Below, in pieces: positions 43,652 to 51,031 of a DNA stretch of 64,000 nt. This DNA comes from Nitrospirota bacterium (GTDB lineage Bacteria > Nitrospirota > Thermodesulfovibrionia > UBA6902): contig JACQZE010000003.1 of NCBI GenBank assembly GCA_016207885.1, positions 186,001 through 250,000 of the forward strand, read 5' to 3'. The stretch's first letter is position 1. Each line of letters starts with the position of its first letter. The notes under the pieces were generated by a model. It was not told the DNA's origin, did no database searches, and saw nothing but the letters and a program-made list of their open reading frames with translations. A program made the position numbers and the translations under genes.

Positions 43652-43680
43652 TGGACATTTTTTATCTCATCATTTATAAT
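43652..43680 (+). promoter_or_regulatory. Promoter of the 43684 gene
   Basis: TGGACA (43652-43657), a 17-bp spacer and TATAAT (43675-43680). The first ATG is at 43684 and the second at 43687, where transcription should begin, so the mRNA is probably leaderless. Confidence 0.7.
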
Positions 43681-43683
43681 CGC

Positions 43684-44031
43684 ATGATGCTGCCCCGTAT
43701 AATACCATTAATAATCTCATGCCTAATTATCTCAGCGCATTTTTACAGGCATTACAACTATCCCCTGATGATAATAAGCATCCTTGTGCCGTTTTTACTT
43801 CTGATAAAAAGGAGGCGGGCATTGATAGTGATACAGTTCTTTGCTTTGGCAGGCGCAGGGGTCTGGATAAATACTATCATTGAAATTGCTGACGAAAGAA
43901 TGCATTTCAACGAGCCGTGGATAAGGATGGCTTTAATACTCGGAGCAGTTGCGCTCTTCACGCTTTTTTCAGGATTGCTGCTGAATGCAAAGAAGGTTAA
44001 AGATAATTATCCGCTTGAAGGCGACTGGTAA
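43684..44031 (+). CDS. Small membrane protein of unknown function
   Basis: A 115-residue protein (114 if the second ATG, 43687, is used). Four hydrophobic segments are visible: LPRIIPLIISCLIISAHFY, PLMIISILVPFLLLI, ALIVIQFFALAGAGVWINTI and IRMALILGAVALFTLFSGLLL. The layout and the stretch RRRALIVIQFFALAGAGVWI resemble a small integral-membrane family found beside DUF2723 glycosyltransferases, but I cannot name it. It abuts the next start codon (TAAATGA), so the two are coupled. Confidence 0.65.
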   Translation: MMLPRIIPLIISCLIISAHFYRHYNYPLMIISILVPFLLLIKRRRALIVIQFFALAGAGVWINTIIEIADERMHFNEPWIRMALILGAVALFTLFSGLLLNAKKVKDNYPLEGDW

Positions 44032-46230
44032 ATGAAGAAAGATAAAAATACAGTGAAGAAGAAACCATCGGCAGGACGCTCAACTCCAATCACCTCTCCG
44101 TTAAAACCTGCCCGGCCTGCGTTTATTCCTAACCTGTGGAACCGGCTGACCATCATTCCTAACCGGCCTGTCACGACCATCTCTGCCAATTGGCTTCATC
44201 TTTTTATTGTGGCAGCCTGTCTCTTGCCGCTCTACGCATACACATCGCCCCGTACTCTTGCGCTTGAGGACGACGGACTCTTTGTAATGGCTGCAAGATT
44301 TCTTGGAATACCTCAACCGCCGGGATATCCTCTCCATTCGCTGTTGGGATGGTTCTTCACTCATCTTCCTGCCGGAACCGTGGCATATCGCCTTCACCTG
44401 ATGAGCGCGGTCTTCGGTGCGCTCACCTGCTGCGCTGTATGGCTGATAATTCGTACGCTTGTCCTTGATGCGGCATGCGCATACGCAGGCGCTCTGCTCT
44501 TCGGTGTGTCTCGGGTCTTCTGGTCTCAATCAATAATCGCCGAGGTCTACACGCCCAATACGTTTCTCTTCTTCTCGACAGTATATCTTGCTATGCAATA
44601 TGCCGCTCAGCCAAGCCGCGGCCGCCTCAGAGCATTCGGAATTTTTTACGGCCTCGGACTTGCCTTACACTGGCCGCTCGTTGTGCTCTCGTCGCCGGGG
44701 CTCGTCTTTCTTCTGCTTCCAAGGTGGAAAGATATCCTGCGCGACTGGCACACCTTGCTCATATCAATCCTGCCCGCCGCGATCTTGCCATATGTGTGGA
44801 TGGTGGTACGCTCCAATATGAATCCTCTGATCAGCTTCTACGGCCCGATAAGATCAATGGGAGAATTCATCTTCTTCTTTCTCCGCCGAGGATTCAGAGA
44901 GGTTGACACAAGTCAGAGCGCAGGCCTGATAGACAAACTTCTCTTTGAACGATTCCTGCTGCTTGAGATGCTCTGGCAATATACGGTGATTGGTGCGGCT
45001 CTTGCGCTTGCCGGAATATGGCTGCAATGGAAACGCTTCACAATGGGCACAAGCCTCGCGTGGATGATGATGTGGTTCAGCAGTTCTTTGCTGCTTGGCT
45101 CAGTGCTCGCATTTGACTACGAACCTCTGATGCAGTCTGTCATCACCGTCTATCCGCTGATCCCATACGGGGTGATGGCGATATGGATAGCTGTGGCGCT
45201 TGATGCCGGCTTCTCACGCTGGGTGGCATCACAGGCAGCGAAAATTCTCATAGTAGCGTGCTTGGTTGTGGCAGTCGGCATCGTGAATTTCGGACAGAAC
45301 AATCGCAAAGACGACACATGGCCGCGTGACTATGCAGAGGCTCTCCTGAGCGGCCTTGATAAAGACGCCGTCCTCTTCACCAATGGTGACCAGGATGCGT
45401 TCCCTCTCGGCTACTTCAACCTTGTTGAAGGAATGCGGCCGGATGTCACACTCTATAATGATCAGGGCCTCGCCTTTGCCAACCGGCTCTACCGGTTTGA
45501 CGACGCCAATCGGTCTGCCATTCTTGATGACTTTGTGCGCCGCTCCGCGCGCCCGGTCTATTTCATCATGCCAAACGCATACAGGTTTGCAACACAGGAC
45601 GGGGGATTTTACGTCAAGGCAAGGCCGGATCTTCCTGACGGACGGATACTGTTTGAATTAGGCGAACCGGCACGCGCCTTCGTGCGCAAAATGGAAGGGA
45701 TGAAGCTGCGCGATCAGTGGTTCAATAATCACCGCGACAGTCAGCGCCGCCGCTTCATGAGCGTGCTCACATACTTTAAATACTTCGAGCCTTCAGTCTT
45801 TGAGAGTGCTGACCTCGCTGAGCTCTATGGGCTTCTTGAGCGAACGCCGGCAGGCAGGCTCGGACGACTCACGCCATGGGCCATCGATAAAGTTCCTCCT
45901 GACGAATGGGATCGGTATGTTGACCAGGCCGTTACTGCAATGAAGGAGACCGGCTCCAAGAAGGATCTCTCATTGGCTGTCTATATGAAAGGGCTCGGGC
46001 TTTTGAGCCATGGGCGCGAAGCTGAGGGAGTACAGCGCCTTACGGAGTCGGTTGACATCTATCCTAACCGAAAGAACCCTGCTGTGATGCGATTGCTTGA
46101 GTACTACTCTGAAAAGCGTCAGCAGGCAGACTTCTTCAGCCTTGGCAACCGCTTCTTCATCGGGCAGACTGTTGATCAGCCGACAACAGCGCGGCTCCTG
46201 CAGCTTGGCTCTGTCTTCAATGGCCGATGA
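44032..46230 (+). CDS. DUF2723 (GT-C) membrane glycosyltransferase
   Basis: A 732-residue protein. A basic Pro-rich N-terminus precedes about ten membrane helices (55-400) and a soluble C-terminal part (about 420-732, TPR-like helices near the end: AVYMKGLGLLSHGREAEGVQRL). The first loop has ALEDDGLFVMAARFLGIPQPPGYPLHSLLG, given here in its key parts: the acidic pair is the GT-C catalytic site and PGYPLH is the DUF2723 mark. Such enzymes transfer sugars from lipid carriers; some Bacteroidetes members O-mannosylate proteins. An exported glycoprotein substrate, possibly the nearby pseudopilins, is conceivable but unsupported. Confidence 0.8.
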   Translation: MKKDKNTVKKKPSAGRSTPITSPLKPARPAFIPNLWNRLTIIPNRPVTTISANWLHLFIVAACLLPLYAYTSPRTLALEDDGLFVMAARFLGIPQPPGYPLHSLLGWFFTHLPAGTVAYRLHLMSAVFGALTCCAVWLIIRTLVLDAACAYAGALLFGVSRVFWSQSIIAEVYTPNTFLFFSTVYLAMQYAAQPSRGRLRAFGIFYGLGLALHWPLVVLSSPGLVFLLLPRWKDILRDWHTLLISILPAAILPYVWMVVRSNMNPLISFYGPIRSMGEFIFFFLRRGFREVDTSQSAGLIDKLLFERFLLLEMLWQYTVIGAALALAGIWLQWKRFTMGTSLAWMMMWFSSSLLLGSVLAFDYEPLMQSVITVYPLIPYGVMAIWIAVALDAGFSRWVASQAAKILIVACLVVAVGIVNFGQNNRKDDTWPRDYAEALLSGLDKDAVLFTNGDQDAFPLGYFNLVEGMRPDVTLYNDQGLAFANRLYRFDDANRSAILDDFVRRSARPVYFIMPNAYRFATQDGGFYVKARPDLPDGRILFELGEPARAFVRKMEGMKLRDQWFNNHRDSQRRRFMSVLTYFKYFEPSVFESADLAELYGLLERTPAGRLGRLTPWAIDKVPPDEWDRYVDQAVTAMKETGSKKDLSLAVYMKGLGLLSHGREAEGVQRLTESVDIYPNRKNPAVMRLLEYYSEKRQQADFFSLGNRFFIGQTVDQPTTARLLQLGSVFNGR

Positions 46231-46258
46231 AAAATTAAATGACAAGGCTATCTCTCTT

Positions 46259-46283
46259 TGTCATTCCGGCTTGTCCGGAATCT
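46259..46283. repeat. REP-like repeat (family F)
   Basis: One 25-bp copy with core ATTCCGGCTTGTCCGGAAT, identical to the left arm at 37126-37150. It lies 28 bp after the glycosyltransferase gene. Confidence 0.8.
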
Positions 46284-46349
46284 ATTCTGGTATAATTATT
46301 AATCAAAAGTATTAAATAAATAATCCCATAATGAATGTGAGGTAACAAA

Positions 46350-47279
46350 TTGGGCAAAAAAGAGAAGAAACAAAAAGAGGCTCTGAAGAAATCATCTATT
46401 GAAGAGCCTCAGATACAGGAAGAGCCTGCTAAAAAGAAGAAATTTAAAAAGCAGCAGATACCTAAATATCTGGAGAAGCCGAACTGGACGCTGACCGGGC
46501 TTGCAGCCGCAGGCATGATCCTTACCGCCTACCTCTCCCTTATCCACTGGTTCGGGCAGAAGCCGCTCCTCTGTAATGAGGGAAGCACATGCAGCATCGT
46601 GCAGGGAAGCAGATGGGGAACCTTTCTCCTTCTGCCGACAGCATTCTGGGGTTTCCTCACATACACCGCGCTCGCATTCATCGGCTTTAAGATCCGCGAC
46701 CGCGCCTCGCACTGGAAAGCGGCATGGACGGTCTCGCTCATAGGCTTTGCATACAGCATCTATCTCGTCTCCATCTCCATCTTTGTTATCAAGGCCACAT
46801 GCATCTACTGCCTCGCCTCCTTCTCTATCATGACTGTGATATTTATAGTTATGACTTCACAGCGTTCTTGGCTGCCCAACCTTAACTTTGCGTCATGGGC
46901 AAGGCAGGCGGCGATAGTGGCGGTGATCATCATAGGCGGAATGCATCTGCACTACAGCGGCATCTTCTATTCAGGAGCCGGGCCGGAAAAACCTTATCTC
47001 AAAGGATTAGCCGAACATCTCACCAAAGAGGACGCGAAGATGTACGGCGCATTCTGGTGACCGGCATGCGTGGAACAGAAGTCTCTGTTCGGGGCATCAA
47101 AAGACAGTCTGCCGTATGTAGAGTGCTCACCAACCGGACGCTCAGGCCCGCCATCGGCTGAGTGCATTAAAAACAATATCAAGTCCTTTCCCACATGGAT
47201 CATAAATGGAAAGAGGTATGAGGGGATTCAAAAGCCTGATCGGCTGGCTGAGATTACAAGGTATACGGGGAGTAAGTGA
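46350..47279 (+). CDS. VKOR-thioredoxin fusion with in-frame UGA (candidate selenoprotein)
   Basis: Starts at TTG 46350 (GTGAGGT upstream) after a Lys-rich N-terminus. The VKOR domain (about 45-190) has the loop Cys pair LLCNEGSTCS, the membrane helices, and the CxxC site ATCIYCLAS. The frame then reads LTKEDAKMYGAFW, UGA (47058-47060), and continues without a break as PACVEQKSLFGASKDSLPYV to FPTWIINGKRYEG, a thioredoxin-like domain ending at 47279. Fused relatives have WCPxC here, so the UGA replaces the nucleophilic first Cys. Read as selenocysteine the protein has 309 residues, with Sec237. It would oxidise or shuffle disulfides in the periplasm. The alternative is a nonsense mutation (one base from TGC), leaving a 236-residue VKOR alone. 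Confidence 0.7.
47073..47090 (+). promoter_or_regulatory. SECIS-like hairpin after the in-frame UGA
   Basis: GAACAG (47073-47078) and CTGTTC (47085-47090) form a perfect 6-bp stem with loop AAGTCT. The loop begins 18 nt after the UGA, as in E. coli fdhF, whose loop GGTCT also shares GTCT with this one. The first two loop bases are AA rather than containing G, so the match to bacterial SECIS rules is imperfect. Confidence 0.5.
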
Positions 47280-47280
47280 C

Positions 47281-47988
47281 ATGAACATAAAAAAAGACCA
47301 CATAAGATTGGCATCCTTGTTTTATACACCCTTGATGATGGTTGCTATATTCACTTTGCTTGACGCAACAAAAATGCGTTCATGGTCTTTTTACCCACTA
47401 TCCTTCATTCTATTTATACCCATTGTTTTAAAACTAAAATATAAAGAAATAAAACTTTTAGAAATAAATGTTCTTTGCATTCTTGGTTTTATCTTTGGTT
47501 TTTTTATCGTTGCACGCAATATTAATATCTCGATTACAATTTGGCTTATTTCATTATTACCCGGGATCGCTTTTATGAATTCAGCGGTCTTGTTAATAAA
47601 TTTCGCTGCCTTGATCATTCATAAGCCAAGCAATAATGCTCTTAATTTTTCACAAAATCAAACAGTGTATAATTCATCAAAGAGAGTACCGTTAAAGACA
47701 ATATTTGCATGTGTATTCTTTGCATTGAGCCTCTTACCAATAATTGTATATGTATACCCACCTTTTGCTTTCGCCCTTCTAATGCAACTATTGGGTCATC
47801 AGTCAGGAAATCCTATAAGTTATATTTTCAATATAGGGATTATTCTATATCCTTTCGTGCTGATATCATGCGGTATTAAATTTAACGCTAATTTAAAAAA
47901 GGAAGAAACAGATAAAGCCATGTTTTTAGCCATGCTGCCTTTAGGTTATGTATTGCTTATGTCTGGCCTATTCATGCTGTTAGCTTGA
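47281..47988 (+). CDS. Polytopic membrane protein of unknown function
   Basis: A 235-residue protein from ATG 47281 (GGGGAGT upstream), 1 bp after the VKOR-thioredoxin frame ends. About seven hydrophobic segments are visible (for example SWSFYPLSFILFIPIVL, INVLCILGFIFGFFIVA, IWLISLLPGIAFM, PFVLISCGIKF, MLPLGYVLLMSGLFMLLA). It is AT-rich relative to its neighbours, suggesting separate origin. No family is recognised. An in-frame extension to 47206 is rejected because it overlaps the thioredoxin domain. Confidence 0.65.
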   Translation: MNIKKDHIRLASLFYTPLMMVAIFTLLDATKMRSWSFYPLSFILFIPIVLKLKYKEIKLLEINVLCILGFIFGFFIVARNINISITIWLISLLPGIAFMNSAVLLINFAALIIHKPSNNALNFSQNQTVYNSSKRVPLKTIFACVFFALSLLPIIVYVYPPFAFALLMQLLGHQSGNPISYIFNIGIILYPFVLISCGIKFNANLKKEETDKAMFLAMLPLGYVLLMSGLFMLLA

Positions 47989-48045
47989 GTTGACTTAACC
48001 ATCTATTTATTTAAGATATAAAACTATTGATAGGCAGGAAAATAT

Positions 48046-48249
48046 ATGAAAAAAGAATACGATTTTTCCAAAGGTGAGAGAGGCAAGTTCTATCGTCCGG
48101 ACGCAGAATTATATCTACCTATTTACATCGAGCCTGACATGATGGAAGTGCTAAGAAAATTCTCCAAGAAAAAAGGCGTTGAGGTCACAACGATAGTAAA
48201 TGAGTGGATAAGAAAAGACATCTCCATAGTGGAAACAATAACAAAATAA
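48046..48249 (+). CDS. Small protein, possible orphan antitoxin
   Basis: A 67-residue protein with GGCAGGAAAATAT before ATG 48046. LYLPIYIEPDMMEVLRKFSK followed by KKGVEVTTIVNEWIRKDISI has the strand-helix-helix pattern of a ribbon-helix-helix protein, and the basic N-terminus (MKKEYDFSKGERGKFYRP) is like antitoxins such as those paired with BrnT/RelE toxins. No toxin-like gene is beside it. It may be an orphan antitoxin or a small regulator. Confidence 0.6.
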   Translation: MKKEYDFSKGERGKFYRPDAELYLPIYIEPDMMEVLRKFSKKKGVEVTTIVNEWIRKDISIVETITK

Positions 48250-48305
48250 GGCATAACCAATCGCTACAGGATTTGGGATAAGCTTCACGCGAATAACAAA
48301 AGGAC

Positions 48306-48330
48306 AGATTCCGGACAAGCCGGAATGACA
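48306..48330. repeat. REP-like repeat (family F)
   Basis: A 25-bp copy in reverse orientation (core ATTCCGGACAAGCCGGAAT), identical to the right arm at 37173-37197. It lies 10 bp past the end of moeA. Confidence 0.8.
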
Positions 48331-48339
48331 GCAAAGTTA

Positions 48340-49548
48340 TTAACCCAATAACCGAACCTTAACCTTACTCCCCTTCTTCACAGTATCAACATCCTCAGGA
48401 ACAATGATAAGGCTGTCAGCCTTGACCATTGAACTGAGCATACCTGAGCCCTGCTCGCCTGTGGTCTTTGTGACGTAGCCGTTGTCTTCCCATCTCGTCT
48501 GCGCCCTTACAAAAAAGGTCAGCCCCTTCTTTGTCTTTACATCCTCTTCAAGCACAGCCTCAACCTCTCTCCTGTCGCCGCCTTTGCGCCCTAACATCTT
48601 CATGATGGCAGGCCTTACAAAGACCTCAAAGCCTATCATCGTTGAGACAGGATTGCCGGGAAGGCCGAAGAAGGGTTTGCCTGCAATGGTCCCGAATAGG
48701 TTTGGTTTGCCCGGCCTCATCGCGACCTTCCAGAACTTCTCATCCATGCCAAGCTCATTCATCACTTCCTTTACATAATCATACTCGCCCATTGAGACAC
48801 CGCCTGAGGTGACGATGATGTCGCATTCGAGGCAGGACTTGAGCGCATCACTGAGGCTCTTTTTATTATCCTTGGCAACGCCTTTATTGACCGGCATGCC
48901 GCAGCTTGCGATCACCTGAGTGAAGAGCGAATACGCGTTTGAGTTCCTTATCTTGCCGGGCTGCATCTTCTCCTCAATGCTTATGACCTCATCGCCTGTC
49001 GTGACTATCGCAACCTTAGGCCTCTTTGAGACATTCACTATGGCTATACCCATTGATGCAAGCATCCCTATATGAGATGGGCCTATGAGGCTGCCCTTTT
49101 CCAGGACAAGGTCTCCCTTTCTGATATCCTCACCCGCCAGCCTGATGTTATCACCTGCTTCGATATGCTCAAAAACCTCTACAAAACCATCCGCCTCTTT
49201 TGTATTCTCAACCATTACAACAGCATCAGCGCCTTCGGGTATCGGGGCGCCTGTCATTATCTTTACAGCCTCGCCCTTATTCACCTTTGATGATGTATCG
49301 CCGCCAGCCCTGAATTCGCCTGATATCTTGAGTTTGATGCCTGATGCTTTAGCTGCTGATATGCTGTCGGAAGACCTGATCGCAAAACCATCCATCGCAG
49401 AATAATCAAATGCAGGCAGGTCACAATCGCTGTGTATGTCCTCTGCGAGAACCCTGCCTAAAGATTCAATTATGCCGACCTTTTCTTTGCCAAGCGTGCC
49501 TTTGACTGAATCAAGAACTGTCTTTAACGCTTCATCAACGCTTATCAT
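48340..49548 (-). CDS. moeA: Molybdopterin molybdenumtransferase MoeA
   Basis: A 402-residue enzyme that inserts molybdate into adenylylated molybdopterin. Family marks: FDYSAMDGFAIRS near 43, KIMTGAPIPEGADAVVMVE, IVTTGDEVISIEE, the MoCF-domain loop SGGVSMGEYDYVKE near 250, MRPGKPNLFGTI and GLPGNPVSTM near 295. AAAGGATTA precedes the ATG. No other molybdopterin genes are nearby; formate dehydrogenases or similar enzymes would need the product. Confidence 0.96.
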   Translation of the reverse strand: MISVDEALKTVLDSVKGTLGKEKVGIIESLGRVLAEDIHSDCDLPAFDYSAMDGFAIRSSDSISAAKASGIKLKISGEFRAGGDTSSKVNKGEAVKIMTGAPIPEGADAVVMVENTKEADGFVEVFEHIEAGDNIRLAGEDIRKGDLVLEKGSLIGPSHIGMLASMGIAIVNVSKRPKVAIVTTGDEVISIEEKMQPGKIRNSNAYSLFTQVIASCGMPVNKGVAKDNKKSLSDALKSCLECDIIVTSGGVSMGEYDYVKEVMNELGMDEKFWKVAMRPGKPNLFGTIAGKPFFGLPGNPVSTMIGFEVFVRPAIMKMLGRKGGDRREVEAVLEEDVKTKKGLTFFVRAQTRWEDNGYVTKTTGEQGSGMLSSMVKADSLIIVPEDVDTVKKGSKVKVRLLG

Positions 49549-49581
49549 TATTAATCCTTTCTATTTGGAATCTGTTTTTTT

Positions 49582-49682
49582 AATTCCCCCTTAGAAAAGG
49601 GGGATACAGGGGGATGTTGAAATATAACACACCCCTACCCCCTCTTATTAGAGGGGAAGATTCTGGACAAGCCAGAATGACA
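49582..49682. repeat. Composite repeat: family E hairpins plus a variant family F unit
   Basis: 49582-49657 holds two C/G-run hairpins: CCCCCTTAGAAAAGGGGG, and CCCCTCTTATTAGAGGGG in the right part. The right part is the reverse complement of the copy at 32308. It is followed by a family F unit (49658-49682) with core ATTCTGGACAAGCCAGAAT, in which both arms carry compensating changes relative to the usual CCGG. Confidence 0.75.
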
Positions 49683-49697
49683 GACAAAAAATATACT

Positions 49698-50912
49698 TTA
49701 TTTCTTTCTTAAATACTTAACATGCCTTTTATAAAAATTAAGGTCATCAATATTATCCACGTCATACCAGAATGGAAGCAGTGAGAATTTGACCCTGCCG
49801 GCATATAGCTTATCAAGCGTCTTGTTCAGCACATCGGAAGAGTCCCATGGAATACCCTTGAATACATTGCTAAAGAGCTTCTTCATGCCGACAAGGTAGT
49901 AGCCTCCGTCAGTGCACGGGCCGAGGACAAAGTCCTTCCTGTCAAGTTCATCAAACGCCTGTCTTATAAAATCAACCGGTATCGTCGGGCTGTCGCTGCC
50001 TATGACAACCACCTTGTCATATCCTTCTTTGAACTTGTCGCTGAATGCGTTGATGAACTTTTCTCCGAGGTCTTTCCCTCTCTGGACAAACTCGCCCTTG
50101 AATTTATGCTTCCGGCTGAGGTTCTTAAGAAATGTGTCCTGCGTCGTTGGAAAACATCCGAGAAATTTGTCAACTTCTTTCAAGCCATCGCATATCTTCA
50201 TGGTGTCCGCAACAAATGATTTGTACGCCCTGAGCGTCTTGCCGCTGCCGAGGTCTTTCATCAGCCTCGTCTTCACCTTGCCCGCTTCAGGCGTCCTCAC
50301 AAATATAATAAAAGCATTCTTCGCATCGCTGTATTCATCCTTAAAGAGCTTGAACCTTTTGCCGGTCCGCTTAGCCTTGCGCTCGCGTTTGCGCGACTCA
50401 TCCATATATGATTCCTTCTCCTCGGGATAGTACTCAAACAGCTCTTTCCAGAACTTTATGGAGTTAGAGATATATTTGGGATTATATGTCTTTTGAGGTT
50501 TATCCATGAGGCTGCACTTGACATCTTTGCCGTTAAAATAAGAGAGCCCCGCTATCTCTCCGTCTTTATTTATATGCGGCTCAAACGGAAATGTCATGCA
50601 GTTGAAAGAGCGCTGCTCCCTTATACATTTTTCAGGGCCGGGACATGACGCAAAGACATAATAATCTTCAGACTCCTCGATATACTTCTTCACCTCTTCT
50701 GTCCTGGGAGCCCTCTTCCAGAACCTGCCGTTGCGGCGGTGCCTCTTATACTCATCATGAAAGAGGATAGGCACGACAAACTCGTTCTCGCAGCAGACAG
50801 GCACGCCGTTATTTTTCGGGGCGCAGAGCTTGCCGCAGTCGAAGTCTATCATGTTGACCGAGAGCAGATCCTGAAACATCTTCATATCTCTCTCTGTTAT
50901 GCGCTCTTTCAT
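49698..50912 (-). CDS. Cys-cluster domain fused to a GT-A (TIGR04282-like) transferase
   Basis: A 404-residue two-part protein. Residues 1-170 hold a Cys-rich domain like YkgJ-type clusters: FDCGKLC, PVCCENEF, FASCPGPEKC, SFNCMTFPF and DVKCSL, at least eight Cys that could bind Fe or Zn. A charged linker (ESRKRERKAKRTGKR) follows. Residues 195-404 are a GT-A/DUF2064 domain: NAFIIFVRTPEAGKVKTRL, VVVIGSDSPTIPVDFIRQAF, DFVLGPCTDGGYYLVGMK and a final WYDVDNIDDLNFYKRH. The domain resembles nucleotidyl or glycosyl transferases of family TIGR04282. I do not know this fusion; its substrate is open. Confidence 0.78.
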   Translation of the reverse strand: MKERITERDMKMFQDLLSVNMIDFDCGKLCAPKNNGVPVCCENEFVVPILFHDEYKRHRRNGRFWKRAPRTEEVKKYIEESEDYYVFASCPGPEKCIREQRSFNCMTFPFEPHINKDGEIAGLSYFNGKDVKCSLMDKPQKTYNPKYISNSIKFWKELFEYYPEEKESYMDESRKRERKAKRTGKRFKLFKDEYSDAKNAFIIFVRTPEAGKVKTRLMKDLGSGKTLRAYKSFVADTMKICDGLKEVDKFLGCFPTTQDTFLKNLSRKHKFKGEFVQRGKDLGEKFINAFSDKFKEGYDKVVVIGSDSPTIPVDFIRQAFDELDRKDFVLGPCTDGGYYLVGMKKLFSNVFKGIPWDSSDVLNKTLDKLYAGRVKFSLLPFWYDVDNIDDLNFYKRHVKYLRKK

Positions 50913-51031
50913 GGAATATTATGGTACATCTTGAAGAGGCTATTTATCAATGCGTTGTTTATACATACAGCCAGAGATATGCTACGTTTATCTGCGAAAA
51001 AAACGGAGGTTGTAAGGCTTGCTGAACTGTA

